Shown in pieces: positions 8,385-17,335 of a DNA stretch of 54,298 nt (position 1 is the first letter of the stretch; each line of letters opens with the position of its first letter). The notes under the pieces are model-generated. The model was given only the letters and a program-made list of their open reading frames with translations. It did not search any database and had not been told where the DNA came from. This stretch comes from an uncultured Prevotella sp. (GTDB lineage: Bacteria > Bacteroidota > Bacteroidia > Bacteroidales > Bacteroidaceae), in NCBI GenBank assembly GCA_900768785.1, contig CAAGEG010000008.1, positions 1-54,298 of the forward strand, read 5' to 3'. Both the position numbers and the translations under genes were made by a program.

Positions 8385-8780
8385 ATGGTTTGCTCTTACG
8401 GATACATTGTCCTAAAAAACATTCGCTTTTATGCACAACACGGAGTCTTAGCACAAGAGCGAGAGACCGGAGGAGAATTCAATGTCAGTATACGTGTTAA
8501 ATATCCACTTGAAAAATCAATGATATCTGACAATATTGATGATACTCTTAATTATGCAAAACTATTTGAAATAATAAAAAATGAAATGCAGAAGCCATCC
8601 TTCTTGTTAGAGCATGTAGCAGGAAGGATTGGCCAAAGCATTTTTAACCAAATGCCAAAAACTGATAGTATTGATATCACTATTTCAAAAATAAACCCTC
8701 CTATTGGTGCTGATATTGATTTTGCAAGCGTTGAACTTCATCTAATTGGAGAAAAACCTAATAACACAAGTAAGTTTTAG
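8385..8780 (+). CDS. folB: Dihydroneopterin aldolase
   Basis: A 131-residue enzyme of folate synthesis, converting 7,8-dihydroneopterin to 6-hydroxymethyl-dihydropterin and glycolaldehyde. The family core is clear: LKNIRFYAQHGVLAQERETGGEFNV at residues 10-34, with the catalytic-region Glu (AQERE) and Tyr-His of the pterin pocket, LNYAKLFEII near 53-62, and the C-terminal ISKINPPIGADIDFASVELHL. It lies 83 nt after nrdJ with no terminator visible, so it may be co-transcribed. The next enzyme of the pathway, folK, is 30 kb away in this window rather than adjacent. Confidence 0.92.
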   Translation: MVCSYGYIVLKNIRFYAQHGVLAQERETGGEFNVSIRVKYPLEKSMISDNIDDTLNYAKLFEIIKNEMQKPSFLLEHVAGRIGQSIFNQMPKTDSIDITISKINPPIGADIDFASVELHLIGEKPNNTSKF

Positions 8781-8791
8781 ATAATTATTAT

Positions 8792-8799
8792 TATCTTTG
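8792..8799 (+). promoter_or_regulatory. Putative -7 box upstream of the amidase gene
   Basis: TATCTTTG fits TAnnTTTG and is followed by GCA, as in other promoters of this window. No good -33 TTTG is present at the correct spacing. It would give a leader of about 105 nt before the amidase start. Confidence 0.45.
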
Positions 8800-8912
8800 C
8801 ACAAACATATTTATATTAATAACAACTCGTTCATAACATCTTTACAGAAGATAATAAGATTGTGATTAATACGTTAAATATTGATTTCACTTGAACGGTC
8901 AATTAATCAATT

Positions 8913-10145
8913 ATGAGAACAAAGACAATAAGCCTCTTATTTGTATTTTTATGCTATATGGCAATAGCATTAGGAGCAGACAAGAGATTTGTTCTTGTCA
9001 TAGATGCAGGGCATGGCGGACATGATTGCGGAGCTAAAGGCTCATTTTCATACGAGAAAAACATTAATTTAAATGTTGCATTAGCTTTCGGTAAATATGT
9101 TGAACACAATTGTCCTGATGTAAAAGTTATTTTCACAAGAAAAACAGACATTTTTATACCTCTTCACAAACGTGCAGAAATCGCAAACAAGAATAAGGCA
9201 GATGTCTTTATCTCCATTCACACAAATGCAGTACCATCAGGTCATACAGCAAGAGGAATAGAAACTTACACAATGGGTATGCGTCGGTCTGAAGAAAAAC
9301 TGAGTGCTGCGAAACGAGAGAACTCGGTTATCATGATTGAGAAAGATTATAAAGAGCATTATGAAGGATACGATCCTAATTCTCCTGAGAGTACAATAAT
9401 GTTTGAATTCATGCACGATCAGAATATGTCTGAAAGTGTTGAACTCGCACGTAATATACAAAAAAATCTTTGCATCTCATCTGGTCGTCAGAACAAAGGA
9501 GTCAAACAAGACGTCTTTTTGGTATTACGCGAAACATCTATGCCGGCATGTCTTATAGAGCTTGGTTTTATCACAACACCAGACGAAGAACGAATGCTTA
9601 ACGATGAAAGACACATTGAACAAATGGCAAAAGGGATATATCAAGGTTTCATAAATTACAGATTTAAGCATAATACAAACTTAGTTGCACCTTATATTCC
9701 AACCGATAACAACACCCAAAAATCAGCCCGCATTAATAGTGGTACAAAAACAGAAGAAAAAAACAAAGACAATAAAGAAGCTATAACATCAAAGCAAGTA
9801 GTTGTTTTAAATAACACAAAAAATAAAGATCTAAAAAAAGATATTAAACAATTAAATTCAAATGCCGATCAAGGCAGGCCAATCTTTAAGATTCAAATAC
9901 TTGCAAGCAGTAGAGCTTTACGTCCCGGAAGTTCACAATTTAAAGGGCTTGAAAACATTGATTCTTATAAAGAAGGAGAATTAACCAAATACACATACGG
10001 AGCATCTACAGATTATAATGAAATAAACAGATTAAGAAAGACTATACTTGATAAGTTTCCACAAGCATTCATAATTGCATTTAAAAACGGGGAAAAAACA
10101 AATATTAATCAAGCAATTCAAGAATATAAGAGAACACGAAAATAA
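8913..10145 (+). CDS. N-acetylmuramoyl-L-alanine amidase with C-terminal SPOR-like domain
   Basis: A 410-residue exported murein hydrolase of the Amidase_3 (AmiC/CwlM) family, cleaving the bond between N-acetylmuramic acid and L-alanine in septal peptidoglycan. It has a signal peptide (to about residue 22), then the zinc site: His34 in DAGHGG, Glu48 in SYEKNINL, His103 in SIHTNAV and the catalytic Glu216 in CLIELGFITTPDEE. A lysine/asparagine-rich linker (about 245-310) leads to a C-terminal segment of about 80 residues (FKIQILASS...AFIIAFKNG) that looks like a SPOR peptidoglycan-binding domain. The next gene encodes an MCE protein, an arrangement familiar from Bacteroidales. The family call is firm; septal targeting is inferred from SPOR. 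Confidence 0.9.
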   Translation: MRTKTISLLFVFLCYMAIALGADKRFVLVIDAGHGGHDCGAKGSFSYEKNINLNVALAFGKYVEHNCPDVKVIFTRKTDIFIPLHKRAEIANKNKADVFISIHTNAVPSGHTARGIETYTMGMRRSEEKLSAAKRENSVIMIEKDYKEHYEGYDPNSPESTIMFEFMHDQNMSESVELARNIQKNLCISSGRQNKGVKQDVFLVLRETSMPACLIELGFITTPDEERMLNDERHIEQMAKGIYQGFINYRFKHNTNLVAPYIPTDNNTQKSARINSGTKTEEKNKDNKEAITSKQVVVLNNTKNKDLKKDIKQLNSNADQGRPIFKIQILASSRALRPGSSQFKGLENIDSYKEGELTKYTYGASTDYNEINRLRKTILDKFPQAFIIAFKNGEKTNINQAIQEYKRTRK

Positions 10146-10196
10146 TCATAATAATTATACTCATTGCAAGATAAATAACAAATAGGAGGAATAATT

Positions 10197-11099
10197 ATGA
10201 AGAAATTTACAAAAGAAATAAAAATCGCCTTAGTGGTAATAGCCGGATTAATAATATTGTTTTTTGGTATGAATTATCTTAAAGGTCTTGATATATTCTC
10301 ATCATCAAACAAATATTTTATATCCTTTAAAGACATAAGTGGCTTAGCATCTTCCAGCCCAATTTATGCAGATGGTTACAAAGTTGGTGTTGTAAGAAGC
10401 ATAAACTATGACTATAACAATGCCGGCTCAATTATGGTTGAGGCAAGCATTGACGATCAGTTACGAATACCCAAAGGCAGTAGTGCAGAAATCATTAGCG
10501 ACATGTTAGGCAACGTTAAGGTCAATCTTCTTCTTGCAAACAATCCAAGAGAAAGGGTAGAGCCGGGAGGTATCATAAATGGAGACATCAATGCAGGAAC
10601 ACTTGGGCAAATGAAAGACATTGTACCTGCCGTTATTAATATGCTCCCTAAATTAGATTCCATTGTAACAAGTCTTAATATCCTTCTCGCAGATCCGTCT
10701 CTTGCCAATTCTCTACATAATGTTGAGAAAATATCAAACAATCTTATTGTAACGACAAGCAGTCTTAACACAATGCTTTACAATCTTAACAAAGATGTCC
10801 CAACACTTATGTGTAAAGCCGGTAGAATAATGGATAACACAGAAGTTCTTACATCCAATCTTAACAAAATAGATGTTACAGGAACAATGTCAAGAATTGA
10901 TGATACTTTAGATAATATACATCAATTTACTTCATGCTTAAATAATAATAGTGGCTCACTTGGATTATTGATGAACGATCCCTGTTTGTATAATAACCTT
11001 AATGCAACAATAAAATCTGCTGATTCGTTGATGATTGATCTAAAAGCACATCCAAAACGTTATGTACACTTCTCTATTTTTGGCAAGAAAGATAAATAA
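10197..11099 (+). CDS. MCE-family (MlaD-like) lipid-transport protein
   Basis: A 300-residue protein with one N-terminal membrane anchor (residues 9-28, IALVVIAGLIILFFGMNYLK) followed by an MCE/MlaD domain (about 38-115, with FKDISGLASSSPIYADGYKVGVV). The remainder is helical, with repeated SLN/TLNNI heptad-like segments, as expected for the helical tunnel of MCE proteins. The family carries phospholipids or other hydrophobic molecules between inner and outer membrane together with an MlaE/MlaF ABC unit, which is not seen in this window. An unusually good Shine-Dalgarno (TAGGAGGAAT) precedes the ATG. It is separated from the amidase by 51 nt and likely shares its transcript. Confidence 0.85.
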   Translation: MKKFTKEIKIALVVIAGLIILFFGMNYLKGLDIFSSSNKYFISFKDISGLASSSPIYADGYKVGVVRSINYDYNNAGSIMVEASIDDQLRIPKGSSAEIISDMLGNVKVNLLLANNPRERVEPGGIINGDINAGTLGQMKDIVPAVINMLPKLDSIVTSLNILLADPSLANSLHNVEKISNNLIVTTSSLNTMLYNLNKDVPTLMCKAGRIMDNTEVLTSNLNKIDVTGTMSRIDDTLDNIHQFTSCLNNNSGSLGLLMNDPCLYNNLNATIKSADSLMIDLKAHPKRYVHFSIFGKKDK

Positions 11100-11109
11100 C
11101 AACTTAAAA

Positions 11110-11158
11110 CAAGCCTCTTCTATTCATTATTAATATGGAGAGGCTTGCAACTATTTTT
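11110..11158 (+). terminator. Intrinsic terminator after the mlaD-like gene
   Basis: CAAGCCTCT (11110-11118) and AGAGGCTTG (11139-11147) form a perfect 9-bp stem with a 20-nt AT-rich loop, followed by CAACTATTTTTTC. It lies 11 nt after the stop codon and closes the amidase/MCE unit. Confidence 0.75.
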
Positions 11159-11707
11159 TCACAATATCAATAAAACACAAAATACAGAACTTAAATTACA
11201 ATATTCCCTAAAACCAAAGCGTAATTTAAAAAGAATATAAATAATTGGCAAATGTGTCTGTTTTTATAATCGTATTGAAAGTTCTTTATTTATAAAGGAT
11301 TTATATACCCAGAAAAGAAACAAGAAACAACGCATTTAAAACAAATACAAACATCTCAACTGTTTGTTTTACAGAATATTTTAATTATGCAAATTAAAAA
11401 AAACAGCAATAAACAAATAAAGTTTCGTAAAATAGCTTTATAAAAGCAGTTACATATAACTTACAAAAATTAGGTCTAAATTATCATTTGCCCAATCAAA
11501 GTATTTTTACGAATTTTGCAAACGCACTTTCAAACGTGCCGAAAAACAACAATAACACATTTAAAATTGGTCATTTAGGAATTGATGCAGATTATTTGTT
11601 GCTATAGACGACACCAAAACTACACATTGAAAAGCCAAGCAAATCAACAATACAATAATCATCTTGTCATCATTACCTAAAATCACTTAAATAATTATTA
11701 TAGAATA
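11159..11707. other. AT-rich region upstream of dnaA
   Basis: About 550 bp without a gene on either strand and very rich in A and T. I searched by eye for DnaA boxes (TTATCCACA and close variants) and found no cluster, so an origin cannot be claimed here. It contains a plausible dnaA promoter at 11487-11518 and otherwise shows only short A/T runs. Confidence 0.55.
11487..11518 (+). promoter_or_regulatory. Putative dnaA promoter
   Basis: TTTG at 11487-11490, a 20-bp spacer and GAATTTTG at 11511-11518 (one mismatch to TAnnTTTG), followed by CA. It would give an untranslated leader of about 180 nt. Confidence 0.5.
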
Positions 11708-13120
11708 ATGAATAATAGTCCTAATGCTTTGTGGGACAAATGCCTTTTGCTCATAAAGGGAAATGTCTCAGAGCAGCAGTTTAAAACATGGTTCAGCCCA
11801 ATACAGTTTGAATCCTATAATGAATCAAACAAAACTTTATTGGTTCAAGTTCCAAGTTCATATGTATATGAATATTTGGAAGGGAATTATGTTGATCTGC
11901 TTCAAAAGGTACTTACAAAGTATTATGGAATAGGTGTTAGGCTGAAATATAGAATTTTAGTAGATAAAACAAACAATATTACTCAAGAGATTCAACCTGA
12001 GCCCATCGCTGATATTGACACCCAAAACGTCAAGACCAGAAAGATAAATGAATCACCTTCAGAACTTGATGCAGCAAAGCCGCAACCCATAGACTCACAA
12101 CTCAACCCCCATCTAACATTTGGGAACTACATTGAAGGAGACAGCAATAAACTGCCACGTTCAGTAGGACTATCAATAGCTGAGCATCCTAACACGACAC
12201 AATTCAATCCAATGTTCATTTACGGGCCGTCAGGTTGCGGGAAGACACATCTCATCAATGCTATTGGTGTACGTGCCAAAGAATTGTACCCACAAAAACG
12301 CATTCTCTATATAAGTGCGCGCCTATTTCAAGTACAATTCACCAATGCGGTATTAAGCAAAAGAATAAACGATTTCATAAATTTCTATCAAACAATAGAT
12401 ATATTGCTTGTTGATGATATACAAGAATGGATATCTGCAACAAAGACACAAGACACGTTTTTCCATATATTCAATCACTTGTTTCGCAACGGCAAACGCA
12501 TAATTCTTGCATGCGACAGACCTCCTGTTGACCTAAAAGGAATGAATGAGAGGCTTTTGACAAGATTCAGTTGTGGTCTTATAGCCGAACTTGAAAAACC
12601 GAACATCAAGTTATGCATAGATATTTTGAACAGCAAAATAAAAAGGGATGGTTTAAACATCCCGAGTGAGGTTGTAGATTATATAGCAAAAACAGCCAAT
12701 GGTAGCGTTAGAGACCTTGAAGGAGTAATAAATTCTCTACTTGCTTACTCTGTAGTGTATAATTGCAAGATAGATATGCGTTTGGCAGAACGCGTAATAA
12801 AAAGAGCAGTAAAGACTGATGACAAGCCATTGACCATAGATGACATATTAGATACGGTATGTAAACATTTCAACGTATCATCTGCAGCCGTTGCCGGACG
12901 CAGCCGTAAACGCGAATATGTAATAGCAAGACAAGTGTCAATGTATATAGCCCAGAAATATACAAAGATGCCGGCATCACGTATTGGCAAACTTGTAGGT
13001 GGCAGGGATCACTCAACGGTAATTCATAGCTGTACACAAGTTGAGCAACGCATGCAAATAGACAACTTGTTTCACGATGAAATATCAAGTATTGAAAGAT
13101 CTTTCAAACTAAAAAACTAA
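11708..13120 (+). CDS. dnaA: Chromosomal replication initiator DnaA
   Basis: A 470-residue AAA+ ATPase that opens the replication origin. Domain I (1-about 85, LWDKCLLLIKGNVSEQQFKTWF) is the helicase-interaction domain and a variable linker runs to about 135. Domain III holds Walker A GPSGCGKT (173-180), Walker B LLVDDIQ and sensor motifs. Domain IV (about 375-470) carries the DnaA-box helix-turn-helix with SRIGKLVGGRDHSTVIHS. Length and motif order are normal. It is monocistronic, followed by tRNA-Pro. The DnaB helicase, loaded by DnaA-dependent steps, is encoded 32 kb away. Confidence 0.97.
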   Translation: MNNSPNALWDKCLLLIKGNVSEQQFKTWFSPIQFESYNESNKTLLVQVPSSYVYEYLEGNYVDLLQKVLTKYYGIGVRLKYRILVDKTNNITQEIQPEPIADIDTQNVKTRKINESPSELDAAKPQPIDSQLNPHLTFGNYIEGDSNKLPRSVGLSIAEHPNTTQFNPMFIYGPSGCGKTHLINAIGVRAKELYPQKRILYISARLFQVQFTNAVLSKRINDFINFYQTIDILLVDDIQEWISATKTQDTFFHIFNHLFRNGKRIILACDRPPVDLKGMNERLLTRFSCGLIAELEKPNIKLCIDILNSKIKRDGLNIPSEVVDYIAKTANGSVRDLEGVINSLLAYSVVYNCKIDMRLAERVIKRAVKTDDKPLTIDDILDTVCKHFNVSSAAVAGRSRKREYVIARQVSMYIAQKYTKMPASRIGKLVGGRDHSTVIHSCTQVEQRMQIDNLFHDEISSIERSFKLKN

Positions 13121-13182
13121 ATAAAAGCGACATTTACACTTGAGATGTTTTGCCATTTACAAACAAAAAAACACATTAAAAG

Positions 13183-13214
13183 TTTGTCAATGTCACAATA
13201 AGTATGTACTTTTG
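13183..13214 (+). promoter_or_regulatory. Promoter of tRNA-Pro
   Basis: TTTG (13183-13186), a 20-bp spacer and TACTTTTG (13207-13214) match the consensus perfectly. The tRNA begins 19 nt after the -7 box, leaving a short 5' leader for RNase P. Confidence 0.8.
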
Positions 13215-13232
13215 CAACCGCTTACAAGCAAA

Positions 13233-13305
13233 CGGGATTTAGCGCAGTTGGTAGCGCACGCGTCTGGGGGGCGTGAGGTCGCTGGTTCGAGTCCAGTAAT
13301 CCCGA
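13233..13305 (+). tRNA. tRNA-Pro (anticodon GGG)
   Basis: A 73-nt cloverleaf. The acceptor CGGGATT pairs with AATCCCG, the D stem GCGC/GCGC is perfect, the anticodon stem CGCGT/GCGTG has two G-U pairs, and the 7-nt loop CTGGGGG puts GGG at positions 34-36. The T arm is GCTGG-TTCGAGT-CCAGT. The discriminator is A and CCA is not encoded. A promoter and a terminator flank it closely, so it is a single-gene transcript. Confidence 0.93.
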
Positions 13306-13314
13306 CCCAAGAAC

Positions 13315-13352
13315 AAAAGGTTGGATTTGGCAAATGCCATCCAACCTTTTTC
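13315..13352 (+). terminator. Intrinsic terminator after tRNA-Pro
   Basis: AAAGGTTGGAT (13316-13326) pairs with ATCCAACCTTT (13339-13349), extended by GGC/GCC in the loop region, with a T-run at the 3' side. It separates the tRNA transcript from the polysaccharide genes. Confidence 0.85.
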
Positions 13353-13455
13353 AATTAATAGTTCTTATAAGTCTTGGCAAAACTACGATGAATAGCATAC
13401 AATAAAATAAGTTACACTAACGTTATTATTAGTAGGTTTAATGTAAATATCTGAT

Positions 13456-14811
13456 ATGCTTTTTACCAATATCAAGAATCGATTTTCAACACTTGATAAA
13501 CGTTCAGCCATCGTTATCAAGAACTCAATGGCAACAGCGTTAATGAAAGTTGCTGTCTTACTATGTTCTTTGATAATGGTACCTATAACTCTTAATTATC
13601 TTAATGCAGAGAATTATGGTATTTGGATGGCTATGACATCCATATTATATTGGTTCGCATTTTTTGATGTTGGTTTGGGAAATGGCATGCGCAACTATCT
13701 TTCTGAAGCTATTTCACGTCAAGACTATATAAAAGCACGTTCTTATTTTAGTACAGCTATCTTTCTTCTTGCAATTATAGCTGTACTAATAGGCATATTA
13801 TCGATAATCATAATTTTTCAACTTGACCTCAATCATATATTCAACACCCATATAATGAGCAACAAATCGTTAGCTTATATTATGGTTGTGGCTATTTCTT
13901 TTTCGCTTATACAATTCGTTGCAAAAAACGTAGGTATGGTATATATTGCCATGCAAAGATATGCAATTAATGATTTTATTGTCTTTATTGGTCAACTCAT
14001 ATCAACAATTATTGTTTACATTATTACAAAGACAACAGAATCTCATCTTATCTATATTGTTATTGCCATAACAAGCATCCCTGCTTTGGTCTTTATTTTA
14101 GCTTCTATACCCCTATTAAAACAACATCCACAATTAAAGCCAAGCATTAAAAGCATAGATTTTGCATCTGCAAAAAAGATAATCGGTAAAGGTTTGGGAT
14201 TCTTTATAATACAGATAACAAGCTGTCTTGTTATTTTTGGTTCTGCCAATATTCTGATTTCTCATTATTGCGGTCCTGAACAAGTTACGGTTTACAACAT
14301 TTCATACAAACTATTCAATATATTAATCATAATCTACACCATAATTATATCACCACTATGGAACGCCTATACCGATGCCTCTGTCAAGAATGATTATGCG
14401 TGGATTAGAAAGATATTCAAAAAATCCATATATTTATGGGCAGCAAGCTTGTTGTTAGGACTTCTTATGTTGTTGATAAGCGGGTGGTTCTTCAAGAAAT
14501 GGGTTGGCAATAGTGTTGATATACCTTTAGGTGTATCAATATCTATATTGATATACGTATGCATGTTCAACTTCAATAATTGTGTAACCTACCTGATTAA
14601 TGGTCTAAACAAAATCAAAATACAAATCATAACATCAATATTAGGCACTATTATATATCTGATTGCCGTATGCTTTTTCATTAAAGGCACTTATGGGATA
14701 TATGGAATATCCATAAGTATGTGTGTTATATACACACTAATGTCATTAGTACACCTTTATCAATGCAATTTATTAGCGAAAAACAAAGCACACGGCATAT
14801 GGAATGAATAA
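13456..14811 (+). CDS. Polysaccharide flippase (Wzx / PST family)
   Basis: A 451-residue integral membrane protein with about 12-14 hydrophobic segments across its whole length. The N-terminal region (NSMATALMKVAVLLCSLIMVPITLNYLNAENYGIWMAMTSI) is typical of the Wzx/RfbX polysaccharide-transport family of the MVF superfamily. Such proteins flip undecaprenyl-diphosphate-linked repeat units to the periplasmic side. It is the first gene of the cluster, 105 nt after the tRNA-Pro terminator, and is followed 27 nt later by a glycosyltransferase. It is distinct from the MATE protein at 47-48 kb, which belongs to another branch of the same superfamily. Confidence 0.87.
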   Translation: MLFTNIKNRFSTLDKRSAIVIKNSMATALMKVAVLLCSLIMVPITLNYLNAENYGIWMAMTSILYWFAFFDVGLGNGMRNYLSEAISRQDYIKARSYFSTAIFLLAIIAVLIGILSIIIIFQLDLNHIFNTHIMSNKSLAYIMVVAISFSLIQFVAKNVGMVYIAMQRYAINDFIVFIGQLISTIIVYIITKTTESHLIYIVIAITSIPALVFILASIPLLKQHPQLKPSIKSIDFASAKKIIGKGLGFFIIQITSCLVIFGSANILISHYCGPEQVTVYNISYKLFNILIIIYTIIISPLWNAYTDASVKNDYAWIRKIFKKSIYLWAASLLLGLLMLLISGWFFKKWVGNSVDIPLGVSISILIYVCMFNFNNCVTYLINGLNKIKIQIITSILGTIIYLIAVCFFIKGTYGIYGISISMCVIYTLMSLVHLYQCNLLAKNKAHGIWNE

Positions 14812-14838
14812 ACAAAATCACAAGAAAACACACCTTCA

Positions 14839-16089
14839 ATGAGAAATAAAGTAAGCGTAATAACTGTTGTTTTCAACGATGTTAGCAATATAAGGGCAAC
14901 AATAGAAAGTTTTTTTGCTCAGACATGGGCAGAGAAAGAATATATTATCATAGATGGAGGCAGTACAGATGGAACTGTTGAAATAATTAAAGAATATGCG
15001 GACCGCTTGGCTTTTTGGTGTTCTGAAAAGGATAAAGGAATCTTTGATGCCATGAATAAAGGCATTTCAAAAGCCACAGGTGAATGGACTAATTTTCTAA
15101 ATAGCGGAGATAAGTTTACGTCTATACATTCATTAGAGTATAGTTTGAAATCTTGCGACCCTGATAGTGCAGACATAATATATGGGAATAGCATAAAATC
15201 ATGCATTTATGGAGAAATTGATATGCCTGCAGATAATGATTTAAAAAAGATGGAATATACTCCCATATATCGACACGGCTCATCTTTAACAAGAACATCT
15301 GTTCATAAGAAGTATTTATTTGACATTTCAAAAACCAATAAATATGGTTTCGCTCTTGATTGGGATGTTATATATCGTATGTACAAAGACGGACTACGCT
15401 TTATAAATTCAAATATCAGTATTCAAACATATCAAGAAGAAGGGGCTTCAAATCATCCTTTAAAAAGTATTGTTTATAACTATAAGATATCAACACAAAG
15501 AGGGAATTCACTAAAAAAGTTTTTGTTCTTTTTTAAGAGATACTGTTTTACTTGTATAACCACAAGCAAAATTTACCCAAGTCTTAGGAAACTAATGCTT
15601 AATAAAGCAACAAACACCATCATCCCACATATTCCTATTTGGGCAATACGCAAGTTTTGGTTAAAAGCAATTAGAACTAATGTTGGAAACAATTCATATA
15701 TAGATCCCCAATGCTACATTATTGATGCAAACAGATTGACCATTGGGTCAGACACCCACATCAACCGCCAATGTACACTTGATGCAAGAGGAGGACTAAC
15801 AATTGGCAGTAGTGTATCTATCTCTCATGGTGTTATCATTATGTCCGGCAGTCACGATGTGAATTCCAAACATTTTAATGGTAAATTTTTACCCATTAAT
15901 ATATCCGATTATGTATGGATTGGTTGCGGTGCAATTATACTACAAAACGTCAACATAGGTAAAGGAGCTGTTATTGCGGCAGGAGCAGTAGTAACAAAAG
16001 ACATTCCACCATATAGTATTGCAGCCGGAGTTCCCGCCAAAATTATCGGAGAGAGGACCAAAGACCTTGATTACAAATGTAAACCATAA
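14839..16089 (+). CDS. Glycosyltransferase family 2 fused to a hexapeptide-repeat acyltransferase
   Basis: A 416-residue protein with two enzymatic halves. Residues 1 to about 230 form a GT-A fold GT2 domain: VSVITVVFNDVSNIRATIES, the nucleotide-binding IIIDGGSTDGT, KGIFDAMNKGI, and FLNSGDKF in place of a classical DxD. Residues about 285-410 form a left-handed beta-helix acetyltransferase of the maltose/WcaF/WbbJ type, with stacked hexapeptide turns (LTIGSDTHINRQC, LTIGSSVSISHGVIIMSGSHD, VWIGCGAIILQNVNIGKGAVIAAGAVVTKDI) including the catalytic-type His in GSHD. The enzyme probably adds a sugar and also acetylates the same or a neighbouring residue of the repeat unit. Coupling of the two activities is inference. 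Confidence 0.88.
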   Translation: MRNKVSVITVVFNDVSNIRATIESFFAQTWAEKEYIIIDGGSTDGTVEIIKEYADRLAFWCSEKDKGIFDAMNKGISKATGEWTNFLNSGDKFTSIHSLEYSLKSCDPDSADIIYGNSIKSCIYGEIDMPADNDLKKMEYTPIYRHGSSLTRTSVHKKYLFDISKTNKYGFALDWDVIYRMYKDGLRFINSNISIQTYQEEGASNHPLKSIVYNYKISTQRGNSLKKFLFFFKRYCFTCITTSKIYPSLRKLMLNKATNTIIPHIPIWAIRKFWLKAIRTNVGNNSYIDPQCYIIDANRLTIGSDTHINRQCTLDARGGLTIGSSVSISHGVIIMSGSHDVNSKHFNGKFLPINISDYVWIGCGAIILQNVNIGKGAVIAAGAVVTKDIPPYSIAAGVPAKIIGERTKDLDYKCKP

Positions 16090-16153
16090 GCAAATGTAAT
16101 ATTATTTTATAATAATGAATATGGCAACAAACACAACCTTTATAATAAATATC

Positions 16154-16184
16154 TTTATAATGAATTAAAAAAATAGTATCTTTG
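16154..16184 (+). promoter_or_regulatory. Putative internal promoter in front of wzz
   Basis: TTTA (16154-16157), a 19-bp spacer and TATCTTTG (16177-16184) followed by CA. The -7 box is perfect and the -33 has one mismatch. It would let wzz and the following genes be expressed separately from the first two genes of the cluster. Confidence 0.6.
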
Positions 16185-16271
16185 CATAAGATAGGCTGCA
16201 CTCAAAAACGAGAATAGCTTGCTTTGCATACTTTAACTCAACATTCATTTAGAATATATGATACAATAAAT

Positions 16272-17324
16272 ATGGAAAACGCAAAAAGAATAAAAGAGAT
16301 TGACATTATTGAGTCTATAAAAAAAATATTTAGAGAAAAAAAATCACTAACAATATCCCTTATCTCAGGACTTGTTATTGGTGTTATTATAGCTATTTCA
16401 ACACCCAAACAATTTACATCAGACGTCATCTTAGCGCCCGAAATATCTTCAGGAGGTTTAGGTATATCAGGCAATCTTGCAGACATGGCATCGTCGTTCG
16501 GTTTGGATTTAGGCAATACAGGCAAAAGCATGGATGCTTTATATCCAGAAATTTATCCGGAAATATTATCTTCAGACGACTTTATCCTAACCCTATTTGA
16601 CGTGCCGGTTAGACTGAAAAATGATGATACACCTCGTAGCTATTTCCAACACCTTATAAAAGATACGAAAATTCCATTCTGGAATTATCCAAAAAAATGG
16701 CTTGCTTTACTATTAAAGCCAAAAGACAATGGTAATGGTGGCAACAAAAAAGATCCATTTAAAAGATCTAAGACAGAAGAAGAAATATGTCGTGCTATAA
16801 GTAGCAACATTGGCTGCCTTGTAGACAAGAAAACCAGCGTTATTCTCATCACCGTTACAGACCAAGATCCGCTTGTTGCAGCTATCATTGCTGATACTAT
16901 ACAAAACCGTCTGCAAACATACATAACAGAATACCGCACAAAAAAAGCGCGAACAGATTATAAATACTATGCACAGCTCTACAACGAAGCAAGAGTTAAA
17001 TACAATAAAGCACAAAAAACATACGCATCTTTCTGCGATGCAAACCAAGACGTCTTGTTAGAAACTTATATTGCAAAACGTGATGAATTAGAAAACGAAA
17101 TGCAAACAGCATTTACTCTAATGAATCAAATATCATCACAAATGCAGGCAGCTAAGGCAAAAATACAAGAGAGGACACCGGCATATACAATGATTAAATC
17201 TGCCAAGATGCCATATAAAGCATCAAGCATGTCAAAAGCAATGATAGTAATACTCACATTGTTTTTTGCTTTTGCAATTAATGCTTTTTGGGTTCTATTC
17301 CTTAGAGATATTATCAAGCATTGA
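16272..17324 (+). CDS. Chain-length determinant (Wzz / polysaccharide co-polymerase)
   Basis: A 350-residue inner-membrane protein with two transmembrane helices bracketing a periplasmic, partly coiled-coil region: TM1 at about 26-43 (SLTISLISGLVIGVIIAIS) and TM2 near 322-345 (AMIVILTLFFAFAINAFWVLFL). The sequence before TM2 contains the proline-rich motif AKMPYKASSMSKA expected in Wzz proteins. I chose the ATG at 16272 over one at 16224, because the upstream part has no family resemblance and the chosen start gives the usual short cytoplasmic N-terminus. No tyrosine-kinase domain is attached. It controls polymer length together with the polymerase encoded next. Confidence 0.85.
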   Translation: MENAKRIKEIDIIESIKKIFREKKSLTISLISGLVIGVIIAISTPKQFTSDVILAPEISSGGLGISGNLADMASSFGLDLGNTGKSMDALYPEIYPEILSSDDFILTLFDVPVRLKNDDTPRSYFQHLIKDTKIPFWNYPKKWLALLLKPKDNGNGGNKKDPFKRSKTEEEICRAISSNIGCLVDKKTSVILITVTDQDPLVAAIIADTIQNRLQTYITEYRTKKARTDYKYYAQLYNEARVKYNKAQKTYASFCDANQDVLLETYIAKRDELENEMQTAFTLMNQISSQMQAAKAKIQERTPAYTMIKSAKMPYKASSMSKAMIVILTLFFAFAINAFWVLFLRDIIKH

Positions 17325-17335
17325 CATAAATAAAG

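Noticed and set aside
11159..11707. Replication origin upstream of dnaA
   Set aside because: The region is AT-rich, but no cluster of DnaA boxes could be seen, so an origin cannot be claimed.
13140..13358. A 72-codon plus-strand frame across tRNA-Pro
   Set aside because: It runs straight through the tRNA promoter, the tRNA and the terminator; the reading frame is a by-product of those sequences.
16224..16271. Longer N-terminus for Wzz
   Set aside because: The first 16 codons precede a better ATG that gives the usual short cytoplasmic end; the shorter form is preferred.
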